Positions 15,839-24,766 of a DNA stretch of 55,402 nt are shown in pieces. The stretch is from Betaproteobacteria bacterium. Its GTDB lineage: Bacteria; Pseudomonadota; Gammaproteobacteria; Burkholderiales; Burkholderiaceae_E. The translations under genes were made by a program, and so were the position numbers. The first letter of the stretch is position 1, and every line of letters starts with the position of its first letter. The stretch spans positions 1 to 55,402 of the forward strand of contig VGHA01000008.1 of the NCBI GenBank assembly GCA_016868375.1, given 5' to 3'. The notes beneath the pieces were generated by a model, which was given only the letters and a program-made list of their open reading frames with translations, searched no databases and was not told where the DNA came from.

Positions 15839-17341
15839 ATGTCGGAGCCCAACCTGCTTGCTGCCATTGATCTCGGATCGAACAGCTTTCGGCTATTGAT
15901 TGCGCGAGCCGCTGGCGAGGGTCCGTCACCCTCGGTCCGCGCCATTGACAGCGTCAAGAAAAGCGTGCGGCTTGCCGCAGGCCTTGATACCGACCGCTGG
16001 CTCGATGCCGATTCCAGAATGCGGGGGCTGGAGGCGCTCAGCGTTTTCAGTAACCGGCTCCGCGCCTTTGCGCCGCAGGCGGTTCGCGCGGTGGCCACCA
16101 ATACGCTTCGGGTGGCCCGCAACGCCGCAGACTTTCTGGCCGATGCGCAAGCCGTGCTGGGTTACCCGATCGAGGTGATCTCCGGACAGGAGGAAGCGCG
16201 ACTGATCTGGGTGGGCGCCTCGCACGCGCTTGCCGATCAGCGTCGGCGACTGGTCATCGATATCGGCGGTGGCTCCACCGAGTGCATTCTCGGCGCTGGC
16301 AGCGACCCGCTGATGCTTGATTCGATCGACGCAGGCTGCGTGAGCGCAACCGTCACGCACTTTGGTGGCCGCCGCGCGGACGAGCGAAGCTTTGAGCGAG
16401 CCACTCGCCAGATCAAGCAGACATTTGCACCCGTCGCGCGGCGCGCGCGCGCGCTCGGCTGGGAGCATGCGGTGGCCACCTCGGGAACCGCCAAGGCGCT
16501 CACTCAGATCGCGCGGTCCGTATTCGGTGAGCCAGGCCTTGATCGGGTGGCGCTCGAACGAATGCGGCAGGCACTGTTTGCGGCATCCCTTGATGAGTCG
16601 CCGCTATTTGCGCAGATCAAGTCCGATCGCCGTGCGGTCATTGCGGGCGGGCTCGCGGTCATGACGGCAGTCTTCGACGAGTTCGCGCTCGATTCGATCG
16701 ACTACTGCGAGGCGGCATTGCGCGATGGCATTCTGATCGAACTGTGGTCCGAGCGCTCGGGCCGCGACGTGCGAGAGCAGACGGTGGAGCGCCTGGAACA
16801 TCGCTATCGGCTCGACCAGGCCCGCGGACGGTGGCTCGCCGATACGGCCTGCGCGCTCTACGATCAGGCTGCACGCGCGATTCGCGAGGAACGGCTGGAA
16901 CGTCGCGCGCTGCTTGGCTGGGCAGCCAGGCTCGCCGATGCCGGCCGCGTCATCAGCGAAGAAAACCACCATCGGCACGCGGCCTACATGCTTCGCAATG
17001 CCGACATGCCGGGCTTTAACGAAGCAGAGCAAACCGCGCTCTCGGCGCTGGTGCTGGCCCAAGCCGGCGGGCTGCGAAAGCTGTGCGGCATGGTGTCGGG
17101 TGAGCTTGGCTGGCTGTCGGTGCTAGCGCTCCGCCTGGCGGGGCTGCTCGAGCGACATGCGCGCGGCGATCCGTCGCCACCCCCGCTGCCAGCGCTGTTC
17201 TTCAAACAAGGTCTTGCCCGCATCGAGATCAGCCGGGAATGGCTTGCCACGCATCCCGAGGCGCGTGATGCGCTGATTGACGAATCGGCTCGCTGGATCG
17301 ATCAGCGTCTGCTTGCTGAGTTTGAAGTGCGGGAGTTGTAG
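15839..17341 (+). CDS. ppx: Exopolyphosphatase (Ppx/GppA family)
   Basis: A 500-residue Ppx/GppA phosphatase that removes terminal phosphates from polyphosphate or hydrolyses pppGpp. The ASKHA-fold phosphate-binding loops are clear: LAAIDLGSNSFRLLIAR at the N-terminus and LVIDIGGGSTECILG near 140. The length fits the exopolyphosphatase with its C-terminal HD-like helical part (HHRHAAYMLRNADMPGF near 380-400). ATG 15839 is chosen since MSEPNLLAAIDLGSNS is the usual N-terminus; the opening extends to 15737 but would overlap the Pho box. Divergence from ppk makes a synthesis and breakdown pair. It is convergent with sixA, 28 bases away. Confidence 0.9.
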   Translation: MSEPNLLAAIDLGSNSFRLLIARAAGEGPSPSVRAIDSVKKSVRLAAGLDTDRWLDADSRMRGLEALSVFSNRLRAFAPQAVRAVATNTLRVARNAADFLADAQAVLGYPIEVISGQEEARLIWVGASHALADQRRRLVIDIGGGSTECILGAGSDPLMLDSIDAGCVSATVTHFGGRRADERSFERATRQIKQTFAPVARRARALGWEHAVATSGTAKALTQIARSVFGEPGLDRVALERMRQALFAASLDESPLFAQIKSDRRAVIAGGLAVMTAVFDEFALDSIDYCEAALRDGILIELWSERSGRDVREQTVERLEHRYRLDQARGRWLADTACALYDQAARAIREERLERRALLGWAARLADAGRVISEENHHRHAAYMLRNADMPGFNEAEQTALSALVLAQAGGLRKLCGMVSGELGWLSVLALRLAGLLERHARGDPSPPPLPALFFKQGLARIEISREWLATHPEARDALIDESARWIDQRLLAEFEVREL

Positions 17342-17369
17342 ACACTCGTTGCGGTGCGCAGCGTCCGCA

Positions 17370-17858
17370 TCAGGCCAGGTCTGGCCCGATGGCGGCTCGA
17401 AGAAACACCGGCGACTCAAGATCTGGCGACCGGCTGACCAGCCACACCAGGCTGCCCTTCCTGACCGTCCATCGCTGGGGTACCTGTGCAGCGCCAAGCG
17501 CGAGACTGAAGGCCTCGCCAAGCGACGGCTGATGCCCCACGATCAACACATGGCGATGCCTGCCTTCCTTGGCGTCCTGGCCAGGCCATCCTGCCACCGC
17601 CAGCACATCCGCTCCCGTGGCGCCCGGCAACAGTCGTTCATCGAGTAGAACCTTATGCGCCAGCGCATCGGCGGTTTCGCGGGCGCGCGGCGCCGGGCTG
17701 CTAAGGACCAGGCAGCGCTCAGGCAGTCTTGACTGAAGCCAGCGCGCAACCCGCGCGGCCTGCCGGCGCCCACGATCGGTCAGGCGCCGCTCAAGATCAT
17801 CCTGCGGATCGGTCACCGAATCGCCAGCGTCGGCGTGTCGCCACAGAATCAGTTCCAT
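17370..17858 (-). CDS. sixA: Phosphohistidine phosphatase SixA
   Basis: A 162-residue single-domain histidine phosphatase. The RHG-type motif is LWRHADA near residue 6, with the nucleophilic His; a second conserved His lies in LIVGHQPSLGE. The length and the LILWRHADAGD start are those of SixA, which dephosphorylates histidine phosphotransfer proteins such as the PTS-Ntr protein NPr in E. coli. ATG 17858 is the family-like start. It is last in the minus-strand run M16-M16-rsmD-coaD-fdx-sixA, 47 bases after the ferredoxin. Confidence 0.85.
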   Translation of the reverse strand: MELILWRHADAGDSVTDPQDDLERRLTDRGRRQAARVARWLQSRLPERCLVLSSPAPRARETADALAHKVLLDERLLPGATGADVLAVAGWPGQDAKEGRHRHVLIVGHQPSLGEAFSLALGAAQVPQRWTVRKGSLVWLVSRSPDLESPVFLRAAIGPDLA

Positions 17859-17905
17859 CGCTGCGTAGACCCGAGTCTTAAACCCGCAAACGTCGCGCGC
17901 AAAGA

Positions 17906-18686
<781 letters not shown>

Positions 18687-18700
18687 GACAGGGTTCCTCG

Positions 18701-19342
18701 TCAGCCAATACTGGCCCGGCGCAGCAGATGATAATGGACCTGGCCCGCGCGCCCTGCGCGCTCAATCCGCCACGGCGGCGGCACAGGGTCAAACGCTCGA
18801 TCGGATTCCACGTAGATCAGACCGGAATCGGCGACACAGACCTCGATCGCGGGCCACAGGCGCGTGACCCAGTCTTCCGAAAACGGTGGGTCAAGGAACA
18901 CCAGATCAAAGCGGGGCTCGTCGCGTGCCTTCAGATCGCTGAGCGCGCGCTGCGCGTCGGCCTCGATAAGCGCCACACGCTCGCTCCCCGCCAGCCGCGA
19001 TAGCGCCTGCGCAATCAGGCGGGATGCAGCCCGATCGCGTTCCACCAGCACCACGCGCGCCGCGCCGCGCGACGCGGCCTCGAGGCCCAGCGCGCCGCTG
19101 CCGGCAAACAGATCGAGGCAGCGCCAACCTTCAAGCGACTGACCAAGCCAGTTGAACAAGGTCTCACGAACCCGGTCGGGCGTGGGCCTGAGCCCTGGTA
19201 CTGCTGGCACCTGTAGCGGCGTTCGTTTCCACTGTCCACCGATGATTCGCACCCGCCCCGGCGCTGCGGACTGCGCGAGCCCACCCGATTGCTGGCGCGC
19301 GGCCTGGGCGGGACGAGCCAGACGGTTCGAGTCTTTGGACAC
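18701..19342 (-). CDS. rsmD: 16S rRNA (guanine(966)-N(2))-methyltransferase
   Basis: A 213-residue Rossmann methyltransferase modifying G966 of 16S rRNA. RIIGGQWKRTPLQVP and LRPTPDRVRETLFNWL mark the N-terminal part, CLDLFAGSGALGLEAASRGA is the SAM-binding motif I, and LVFLDPPF is the catalytic DPPF motif. No ATG lies between the upstream stop and the conserved block; GTG 19342 (VSKDSN), 7 bases after the M16 stop, gives the best start. It sits between the peptidase pair and coaD. Confidence 0.92.
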   Translation of the reverse strand: MSKDSNRLARPAQAARQQSGGLAQSAAPGRVRIIGGQWKRTPLQVPAVPGLRPTPDRVRETLFNWLGQSLEGWRCLDLFAGSGALGLEAASRGAARVVLVERDRAASRLIAQALSRLAGSERVALIEADAQRALSDLKARDEPRFDLVFLDPPFSEDWVTRLWPAIEVCVADSGLIYVESDRAFDPVPPPWRIERAGRAGQVHYHLLRRASIG

Positions 19343-19349
19343 CGGGATC

Positions 19350-20705
19350 TTAGCGGCCAGCGGAACCCGCTGGCGGGGCGCCCACCACCACCGTGACCAG
19401 CGCCTCAGGGCGGAGTCGACGCGCAAAGGCCGAACGCACCTCCTCGAGGCTGACCGCTTCCACGCGCTGAGTCCAGCGCTCAAGCCAGTCAAGCGGCAGG
19501 CCATAAAAGCCGATGGCTGACAGCTGGGCCAGGATTTTGGCGTTTGAGTCGATGCGCAGCGCGAAGCCACCAACCAGGTTGGACTTGGCCGCCGCAAGTT
19601 CTTCGGCACTGGGGCCATCGCGCACGAATCGCTCGATTACCTCACGAACCACGCCGACTGCCTGATCGGCCTGATCCTTTCGCGTCTGCAAGCCCACCGT
19701 AAAGGGCCCGGGTTGCACCTGTGGCGAGAAATACGAGGAGACGCTGTACACGAGCCCGCGCTTTTCCCTGACCTCGCCATACAGGCGGGACACAAAACCG
19801 CCTCCACCCAGCACATAGTTACCGACCGTGAGCGCGATGAAGTCGGGGTCGCCGCGGGCAATCCCGCGAAGGCCCATCAGGATATGGCTTTGCGAGGCCG
19901 GGTGTTCGATGCGTCGTTCGAATTGCTGAGGCGGGGCACCCATCGCGGCGAGCGGCGGTGACGCGATGCCCGCGGGCAGTTCGCGCGTCAGCGCTTCGGC
20001 GATCGCGGCGGCGCGCTCACGCGGCACCGCACCGATCATTGAAATGACCGCCCGCCGCGCCGCATAGTGATCGGCATGGAACTGAACCAGATCGCCGCGA
20101 GCGATCGCTGAAATGGTGTCGGGATCGGCGTGGCGACCGTACGGATGGTCGGCGTAGAGCAGCGAATCGAAAGTGCGACGCACGATGGTTTCGGGCCGCA
20201 CCGCCGATTCGCGCAGGCTGGCGATCACTCGCGCTTTCTCGCGATCGAGCACGGGCTGAGGAAAGCTTGGCTGCGAAAGCAGGCGCGCCAGCAGGGCCAC
20301 CGCTTGCGACAGCTGAGGCTCGCTTGTCAGGCTGCGAAGCGATACCGATGCGCTGTCATCGCCCGCGCTACCGCCCCGAATCGCGCCGGCAAGCGCGAAA
20401 CGTTCGGCGATCGCTGCTTCATCGAGCTCGGCCGAGCCCTTGGCGAGCAGCGCGTTGACCATCGAGGCGAGCCCCTGTCGATCTCGCGGCGACAGCCGGT
20501 CACCCGCATCGAAGTCAATCTGCAGATCGAGTATGGGGATGGCATCGGCGCGCACAAACAACACGCGCGTGCCGCTGGTGGTGGTCCAGGACTCAATGGG
20601 CAACACCGCCCAGGCGGGCAGCGCGGCGAGCAGGGCGACGAGCGCTGCCCACGCCCGCAGCTGTAATGAAGCGAGTCGCCCAGACTGTTTGCAATGGAAA
20701 CGCAT
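19350..20705 (-). CDS. M16 family peptidase-like protein, non-catalytic partner
   Basis: A 451-residue pitrilysin-family protein with an N-terminal signal-like segment (LRAWAALVALLAALPAWA). At the place where active M16 enzymes have HxxEH it reads SMVNALLAKGS, so the zinc site is missing. The C-terminal half has the RxxxY-like GLVYSVSSYFSPQVQPGPF motif near 340, expected in the substrate-binding partner of a two-chain M16B protease. It starts 2 bases after the catalytic partner ends, so the two likely form a periplasmic heterodimer like PqqL or MPP-type pairs. Confidence 0.85.
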   Translation of the reverse strand: MRFHCKQSGRLASLQLRAWAALVALLAALPAWAVLPIESWTTTSGTRVLFVRADAIPILDLQIDFDAGDRLSPRDRQGLASMVNALLAKGSAELDEAAIAERFALAGAIRGGSAGDDSASVSLRSLTSEPQLSQAVALLARLLSQPSFPQPVLDREKARVIASLRESAVRPETIVRRTFDSLLYADHPYGRHADPDTISAIARGDLVQFHADHYAARRAVISMIGAVPRERAAAIAEALTRELPAGIASPPLAAMGAPPQQFERRIEHPASQSHILMGLRGIARGDPDFIALTVGNYVLGGGGFVSRLYGEVREKRGLVYSVSSYFSPQVQPGPFTVGLQTRKDQADQAVGVVREVIERFVRDGPSAEELAAAKSNLVGGFALRIDSNAKILAQLSAIGFYGLPLDWLERWTQRVEAVSLEEVRSAFARRLRPEALVTVVVGAPPAGSAGR

Positions 20706-20707
20706 GA

Positions 20708-22111
20708 TCAGTGCCGCCCGGAAAAGCCACGTTGCGCCGGACGCGCGCCCGAGAGCGGCTGCGGGTCAAGCGTCACCACGGTCAGCCCATCGTCGCCGAA
20801 ATAGCGGGCTGCAACCGCCTTCACATCTTCGCTCGTGACCGCGCGCACGCGCTCAAGCAGACGATCCGCATCGGCATGCGACAGGCCGGACATCTCAAGG
20901 CCCGCGAGCTCCATCGCCTGCGACATCAGCGAGTCGCGCTGATAGACCCGCGAGGCCACATAGCCGATACGGATCCTTTCGAGTTCGCGCTCATCGACCC
21001 CATCAGCCGCCACGCGGGCAACCTGCTCGCGCAAGGCCTTCTGGACCTCCGCCACCGTGCGCCCGGCTGCGGGAACACCGCTCAGCGTGAAGAGGCCGGG
21101 CCCCCGACCGGTGAGGCCATAGCCCGCGCCGGCACTGTCGGCGATTCGCTGCTGGCGCACCAGTTCGCGCGTGAAGCGCCCGTTCTCGTCGCCCGCCAGC
21201 ACTTCGGACAGCATCTCGAGCGCATAGGGCTCGATGCTGCCGTCGATTCGCTCGAGCCTGGGCACACGGAATCCCATCAGCAGGAAAGCGGTTTCGGCGG
21301 GCGCCTTGACCACCGCGGAGCGCATCCCCATTTGCTGCGGCTCATCCTGCGGCTTTCGCGCAGGCAGCGCGCGCGGTGCGATGGCACCGTAATGCCGTTC
21401 GGCGAGCGCAAACACGTCGGTGGCCGAGACATCGCCCACCACCACCAGTGTGGCGTTGCCCGGCGCGTACCAGGTGCGATACCACTCGTCCAGATCGGGC
21501 ACGGTCATGGACTGCAGATCGCTCATCCAGCCGATGACCGGCTGCCGGGTGGGCGACGCGGTAAAGGCCACAGCCATCAATTGTTCGAAGACCCGGGCAC
21601 GGGCTCGATCCTCGGTTCGCAACCGGCGCTCTTCAATGACCACCTCGCGCTCGGTGGCAAACGCTTCGGCCGACAGCACCAGGTTTGTCATTCGATCGGC
21701 CTCGAGCGCCATCACCTCAGCCAGCCGCTTCGACGGGATCTGCTGAAAGTAACCGGTGTAGTCACGCGTGGTGAAGGCGTTTTCACGGCCGCCCATCGCA
21801 GCAACGCGACGGGAAAACTCTCCCGACGGGACCGTGCGCGTTCCCTTGAACATCATGTGCTCGAGCGCATGGGCGACACCGGTTCGGCCATTGACTTCAT
21901 CGATCGAACCGGCCCGATAGACGATCAGATGCACTACCGTCGGCGCGCGCCGGTCTTCCTTCACCAGGACTTTCAGCCCGTTGGCCAGGACGCGCTCCTG
22001 GGCGACGGCACCGGAAGCCTGGGCAAGACCCGGCGAAACGAGCGCGACTGCAACGAAAAGACCGAATACGGCCTGCCGCACTCGGGGAAAGTTCAGCGCT
22101 GATGAGTTCAC
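20708..22111 (-). CDS. M16 family zinc peptidase, catalytic subunit
   Basis: A pitrilysin-family metallopeptidase of about 467 residues with the inverted zinc motif HALEHMMFKG and the downstream Glu in a conserved helix (EREVVIEERRLRTEDR). A hydrophobic leader (VRQAVFGLFVAVALVSPGLAQA) predicts export. The start is uncertain: no ATG lies between the divergent ftsY start and the leader, so GTG 22111 is proposed and GTG 22081 is possible. The next gene encodes the catalytically dead partner. Confidence 0.82.
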   Translation of the reverse strand: MNSSALNFPRVRQAVFGLFVAVALVSPGLAQASGAVAQERVLANGLKVLVKEDRRAPTVVHLIVYRAGSIDEVNGRTGVAHALEHMMFKGTRTVPSGEFSRRVAAMGGRENAFTTRDYTGYFQQIPSKRLAEVMALEADRMTNLVLSAEAFATEREVVIEERRLRTEDRARARVFEQLMAVAFTASPTRQPVIGWMSDLQSMTVPDLDEWYRTWYAPGNATLVVVGDVSATDVFALAERHYGAIAPRALPARKPQDEPQQMGMRSAVVKAPAETAFLLMGFRVPRLERIDGSIEPYALEMLSEVLAGDENGRFTRELVRQQRIADSAGAGYGLTGRGPGLFTLSGVPAAGRTVAEVQKALREQVARVAADGVDERELERIRIGYVASRVYQRDSLMSQAMELAGLEMSGLSHADADRLLERVRAVTSEDVKAVAARYFGDDGLTVVTLDPQPLSGARPAQRGFSGRH

Positions 22112-22150
22112 GGGTGGGGGCGGGGCTAGAATGGAGTGTTGAGTGTAGCC

Positions 22151-23338
22151 ATGTTCGGTTTCTTCCGTCGCAAAAAGTCCCCACCCCCGGCAAGCCCGGA
22201 TGCGTCCGCGCATGCGGCGGTAGTGGTCGCGCCCCCCCCGGATGCTGCCGCAGCCGCGCCAGGTGCGGAGTCATCCCCGTCGCCTGCCGCCATGCAGGCT
22301 GTCGTCCCGGCCGTTCCTGTCGTTCGGGCCGTACGTGCCGGGCCAGCTGGGCTCGCAGCACCGGCTAAACCGCAGGCGCCTGAGCCGGTAGTCCCGCCTC
22401 CGGTGGCGGCCGAGGCTCCCGTTGCGCCCTCGCGTGCATCCTGGTTTTCCAGGCTGAGCGCCGGACTGGCCCGCACGCGCAACAACCTCACCGCACTGTT
22501 TGTAGGCGCGCCCGTTGATGAGGCGCTGTTTGAGGAACTCGAGACCGCGCTGATCACCAGCGACGCCGGTGTGTCGGCCACACAGTGGCTGCTCGATACG
22601 CTGCGGCGGTCGGTGCGGGAGCGCCGGATCACCGATGCGTCCGAGGTGCGCGCCTGCCTGCGAACGCTGATTGCCGACCTGATGCGGCCATTTGAACGGG
22701 GCATCGATATCGACCGTGCCCAACCCGTGGTCATGATGGTGGCGGGGGTCAATGGCGCGGGCAAGACCACCACCATCGGCAAGCTCGCGCGTCACCTGCA
22801 GCGGGAAGGCAAGTCGGTGCTGCTCGCGGCAGGCGACACCTTTCGCGCCGCAGCGCGTGAGCAGCTGGCCCAGTGGGGCGCGCGCAACTCGGTCGATGTG
22901 ATCTCGCAACAGGGCGGCGACCCGGCAGCGGTCGCGTTCGACTCGGTGAGCGCAGCGCAGGCCCGCGGCGTGGACGTCGTGATGATTGACACCGCCGGGC
23001 GTCTGCCAACCCAGCTTCACCTCATGGATGAGCTTCGCAAGGTCAAGCGTGTAATCGGCAAGGCGATGGAAGGCGCGCCGCATGAGGTGCTGCTGGTACT
23101 CGATGGCAATACCGGGCAGAACATGCTGGCCCAGGTCGCCGCATTCGATGAAGCGCTTGCGCTCACCGGGCTCATCGTGACCAAGCTTGACGGCACAGCC
23201 AAGGGTGGCGCCCTGGTGGCGCTTGCCCACACCCGGCGGGAGCGGCCCATCCCGGTGGTCTTTATTGGCGTCGGCGAGGCGCCTGAAGACCTCGAGGGGT
23301 TCAGTGCCGATGAGTTCGCTGCGGCGCTGATTGGCTGA
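22151..23338 (+). CDS. ftsY: Signal recognition particle receptor FtsY
   Basis: A 395-residue SRP GTPase that docks ribosome-SRP complexes at the membrane. MFGFFRRKK opens an Ala/Pro-rich acidic-poor A region (to about 95), followed by the N domain and the G domain: GVNGAGKTTTIGKLARHL (P-loop), AGDTFRAAAREQL (I-box), IDTAGRLPTQ and TKLDGTAKGG. The ATG at 22151 gives the standard MFGFF start; GTG 22136 is too close to the GGAG. It is divergent from the M16 pair. Confidence 0.94.
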   Translation: MFGFFRRKKSPPPASPDASAHAAVVVAPPPDAAAAAPGAESSPSPAAMQAVVPAVPVVRAVRAGPAGLAAPAKPQAPEPVVPPPVAAEAPVAPSRASWFSRLSAGLARTRNNLTALFVGAPVDEALFEELETALITSDAGVSATQWLLDTLRRSVRERRITDASEVRACLRTLIADLMRPFERGIDIDRAQPVVMMVAGVNGAGKTTTIGKLARHLQREGKSVLLAAGDTFRAAAREQLAQWGARNSVDVISQQGGDPAAVAFDSVSAAQARGVDVVMIDTAGRLPTQLHLMDELRKVKRVIGKAMEGAPHEVLLVLDGNTGQNMLAQVAAFDEALALTGLIVTKLDGTAKGGALVALAHTRRERPIPVVFIGVGEAPEDLEGFSADEFAAALIG

Positions 23339-23357
23339 GCCGAACAGGCCGGTCGAT

Positions 23358-23386
23358 CCGGGTCTGTGATCTCAATCACGGACCGG
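23358..23386 (+). terminator. Hairpin downstream of ftsY
   Basis: A 12-bp stem with one bulge, formed by CCGGGTCTGTGAT and ATCACGGACCGG around a 4-base CTCA loop, starts 20 bases after the ftsY stop. No T run follows, so it may be a terminator or an RNA-stability hairpin. Confidence 0.5.
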
Positions 23387-23409
23387 TAACAAGGCTTTAC
23401 AACCTGGAT

Positions 23410-23436
23410 CTGGCACTCGCCGGACGAGAGTGCTAA
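23410..23436. promoter_or_regulatory. CIRCE operator (HrcA site) upstream of rpoH
   Basis: CTGGCACTC, nine bases, then GAGTGCTAA. The consensus is TTAGCACTC-N9-GAGTGCTAA: the right arm is perfect, the left arm has 7 of 9 matches and the 9-base spacer is exact. It overlaps a possible -35 CTGGCA and -10 TAATAT (23434-23439), so HrcA bound here would block rpoH transcription. It lies 68 bases ahead of the rpoH start. Confidence 0.85.
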
Positions 23437-23504
23437 TATTTTGATGACTGGCGAGTCAGGAACCGACCGGATCCGTCGCCGGCCACGCCTGAGGAATGCT
23501 CACC

Positions 23505-24398
23505 ATGTCCTGGAATTCGACTGCACTTGTGCCGAGTGGCGCCGCCGGCGCGGCCGTCGCGCTGCCGCCAGTCGGGAACATCGACGCGTACATCTCGGCA
23601 GTCAACCGCCTGCCGATGCTCTCCGCCGAGCACGAATCCGAGCTCGCAAGGCGGTTTCGCGAAAACAACGATCTTGAAGCTGCCCGCGAGCTGGTGATGT
23701 CGCACCTGCGCCTGGTGGTGTCGGTTGCGCGCCAGTATCTGGGCTACGGTCTGCCGCATGCCGACCTGATCCAGGAAGGCAACATCGGGCTGATGAAAGC
23801 CGTCAAGCGCTTCGATCCTGAGCGCGGCGTGCGCCTGGTGTCGTTTGCGCTGCACTGGATCAAGGCCGAGATCCACGAATACATCCTGCGCAACTGGCGA
23901 TTGGTTCGCGTGGCCACCACCAAGGCGCAGCGAAAGCTGTTTTTCAATCTGCGTTCGCACAAGGCGAGCAACCGCGCGCTCACCGGGTCTGAAATCGACG
24001 CGATCGCGCGCGAGCTGAATGTCCGCAATGTGGATGTGGTCGAAATGGAAACCCGGCTTGCGGGTCAGGACCTGGCGCTCGAAGGTCAAACCGACGACGG
24101 CGAGGAAGACTTCGCGCCGATCGCCTATCTGTCGGCGCCCGAGTCCGAGCCTACGCAGCGGCTGCAGGCTCGCGAATACGATCGCCTTCAGGGTGAAGGT
24201 CTGACCCAGGCGCTCGAATCGCTTGATGCGCGCAGTCGACGCATCATTGAAAGCCGCTGGCTGCGCGATGATTCCGAAGGGGGCGCCTTGACCCTGCATG
24301 AACTCGCCGACGAGTTCGGCGTATCGGCCGAGCGGATTCGTCAGATCGAGGTAAAAGCGCTTCAAAAAATGAAGACTGCACTCGCCGCGTTTGCCTGA
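23505..24398 (+). CDS. rpoH: RNA polymerase heat-shock sigma factor (sigma-32)
   Basis: A 297-residue group-3-like sigma-70 family factor directing heat-shock transcription. The RpoH box QRKLFFNLRS (near 140), which is unique to sigma-32, is present, with region 2 (LIQEGNIGLMKAVKRFDPERG) and region 4 (LHELADEFGVSAERIRQIEVKAL). ATG 23505 has GAGGA 9 bases upstream; ATG 23496 lies too near to it. A CIRCE site upstream ties its level to HrcA. ftsY is upstream on the same strand; ftsX/ftsE are not between them. Confidence 0.96.
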   Translation: MSWNSTALVPSGAAGAAVALPPVGNIDAYISAVNRLPMLSAEHESELARRFRENNDLEAARELVMSHLRLVVSVARQYLGYGLPHADLIQEGNIGLMKAVKRFDPERGVRLVSFALHWIKAEIHEYILRNWRLVRVATTKAQRKLFFNLRSHKASNRALTGSEIDAIARELNVRNVDVVEMETRLAGQDLALEGQTDDGEEDFAPIAYLSAPESEPTQRLQAREYDRLQGEGLTQALESLDARSRRIIESRWLRDDSEGGALTLHELADEFGVSAERIRQIEVKALQKMKTALAAFA

Positions 24399-24409
24399 AG
24401 GGCGGAGCG

Positions 24410-24434
24410 CGCCGGCCTCGCTCGCAGGCCGGCG
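24410..24434 (+). terminator. GC-rich hairpin just after rpoH
   Basis: CGCCGGCCT (24410-24418) and AGGCCGGCG (24426-24434) form a perfect 9-bp stem with a 7-base loop, 12 bases after the rpoH stop. It lacks a T tract. Confidence 0.55.
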
Positions 24435-24522
24435 TCCCGCACCGCTTGCGCGCCCGGCCTCTCCTCCTCCATCAACGCCCACCGGCCCGGATTCGCGCAC
24501 GCCCGATGCAACGCGATTGATT

Positions 24523-24560
24523 GCCGCCCTACGGGGAAACCCTGGGCGGCATTTTCTTTT
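24523..24560 (+). terminator. Intrinsic terminator downstream of rpoH
   Basis: GCCGCCC (24523-24529) pairs with GGGCGGC (24544-24550), the loop has a further GGG/CCC helix, and ATTTTCTTTT follows at once. This is the only textbook Rho-independent terminator with a clear T tract in the window. Confidence 0.85.
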
Positions 24561-24611
24561 CCCGGCAAAAAGCGCAGACTCTCGAAGCTTGTTCCGGTTG
24601 TTGGCTTGACT

Positions 24612-24625
24612 TTGGCGCGCATCAA
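24612..24625. promoter_or_regulatory. FNR/Anr-like site upstream of the formate dehydrogenase operon
   Basis: TTGGCGCGCATCAA has the TTGAT-N4-ATCAA layout with a perfect right arm and 3 of 5 matches on the left. Its centre is about 40 bases ahead of a possible start near 24660. Oxygen-responsive control would suit a respiratory formate dehydrogenase, but the match is partial. Confidence 0.38.
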
Positions 24626-24766
24626 GTCTCTCGGGCTTTCCTTTGGCTAGCTTAGATGCAGCGTCAATCAGGCCCGCAACAGCGACAGACTTTTAACCCA
24701 TAACAAGAGTCGGTTAACCGACCGGTGGCTCGATCCAGCGGCCCTAATGGAGGAGGTATTCACATC

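Larger units (their letters stand above)
24399..24766. other. Intergenic region between rpoH and the formate dehydrogenase operon
   Basis: The 368 bases hold two rpoH terminator hairpins (24410-24434 and 24523-24560), an FNR-like site (24612-24625), a possible -10 near 24648-24657 and a strong AGGAGG (24751-24756) for fdhA. No convincing small gene or RNA gene is seen. Confidence 0.6.

Noticed and set aside
20711..22102. 463-codon open frame on the plus strand
   Set aside because: It mirrors the M16 catalytic peptidase gene; the HxxEH-containing frame is the real one.
23411..23425. Sigma-54 promoter upstream of rpoH
   Set aside because: TGGCAC is present but the downstream TTGC element is missing at the required spacing; the bases are explained by the CIRCE arm.
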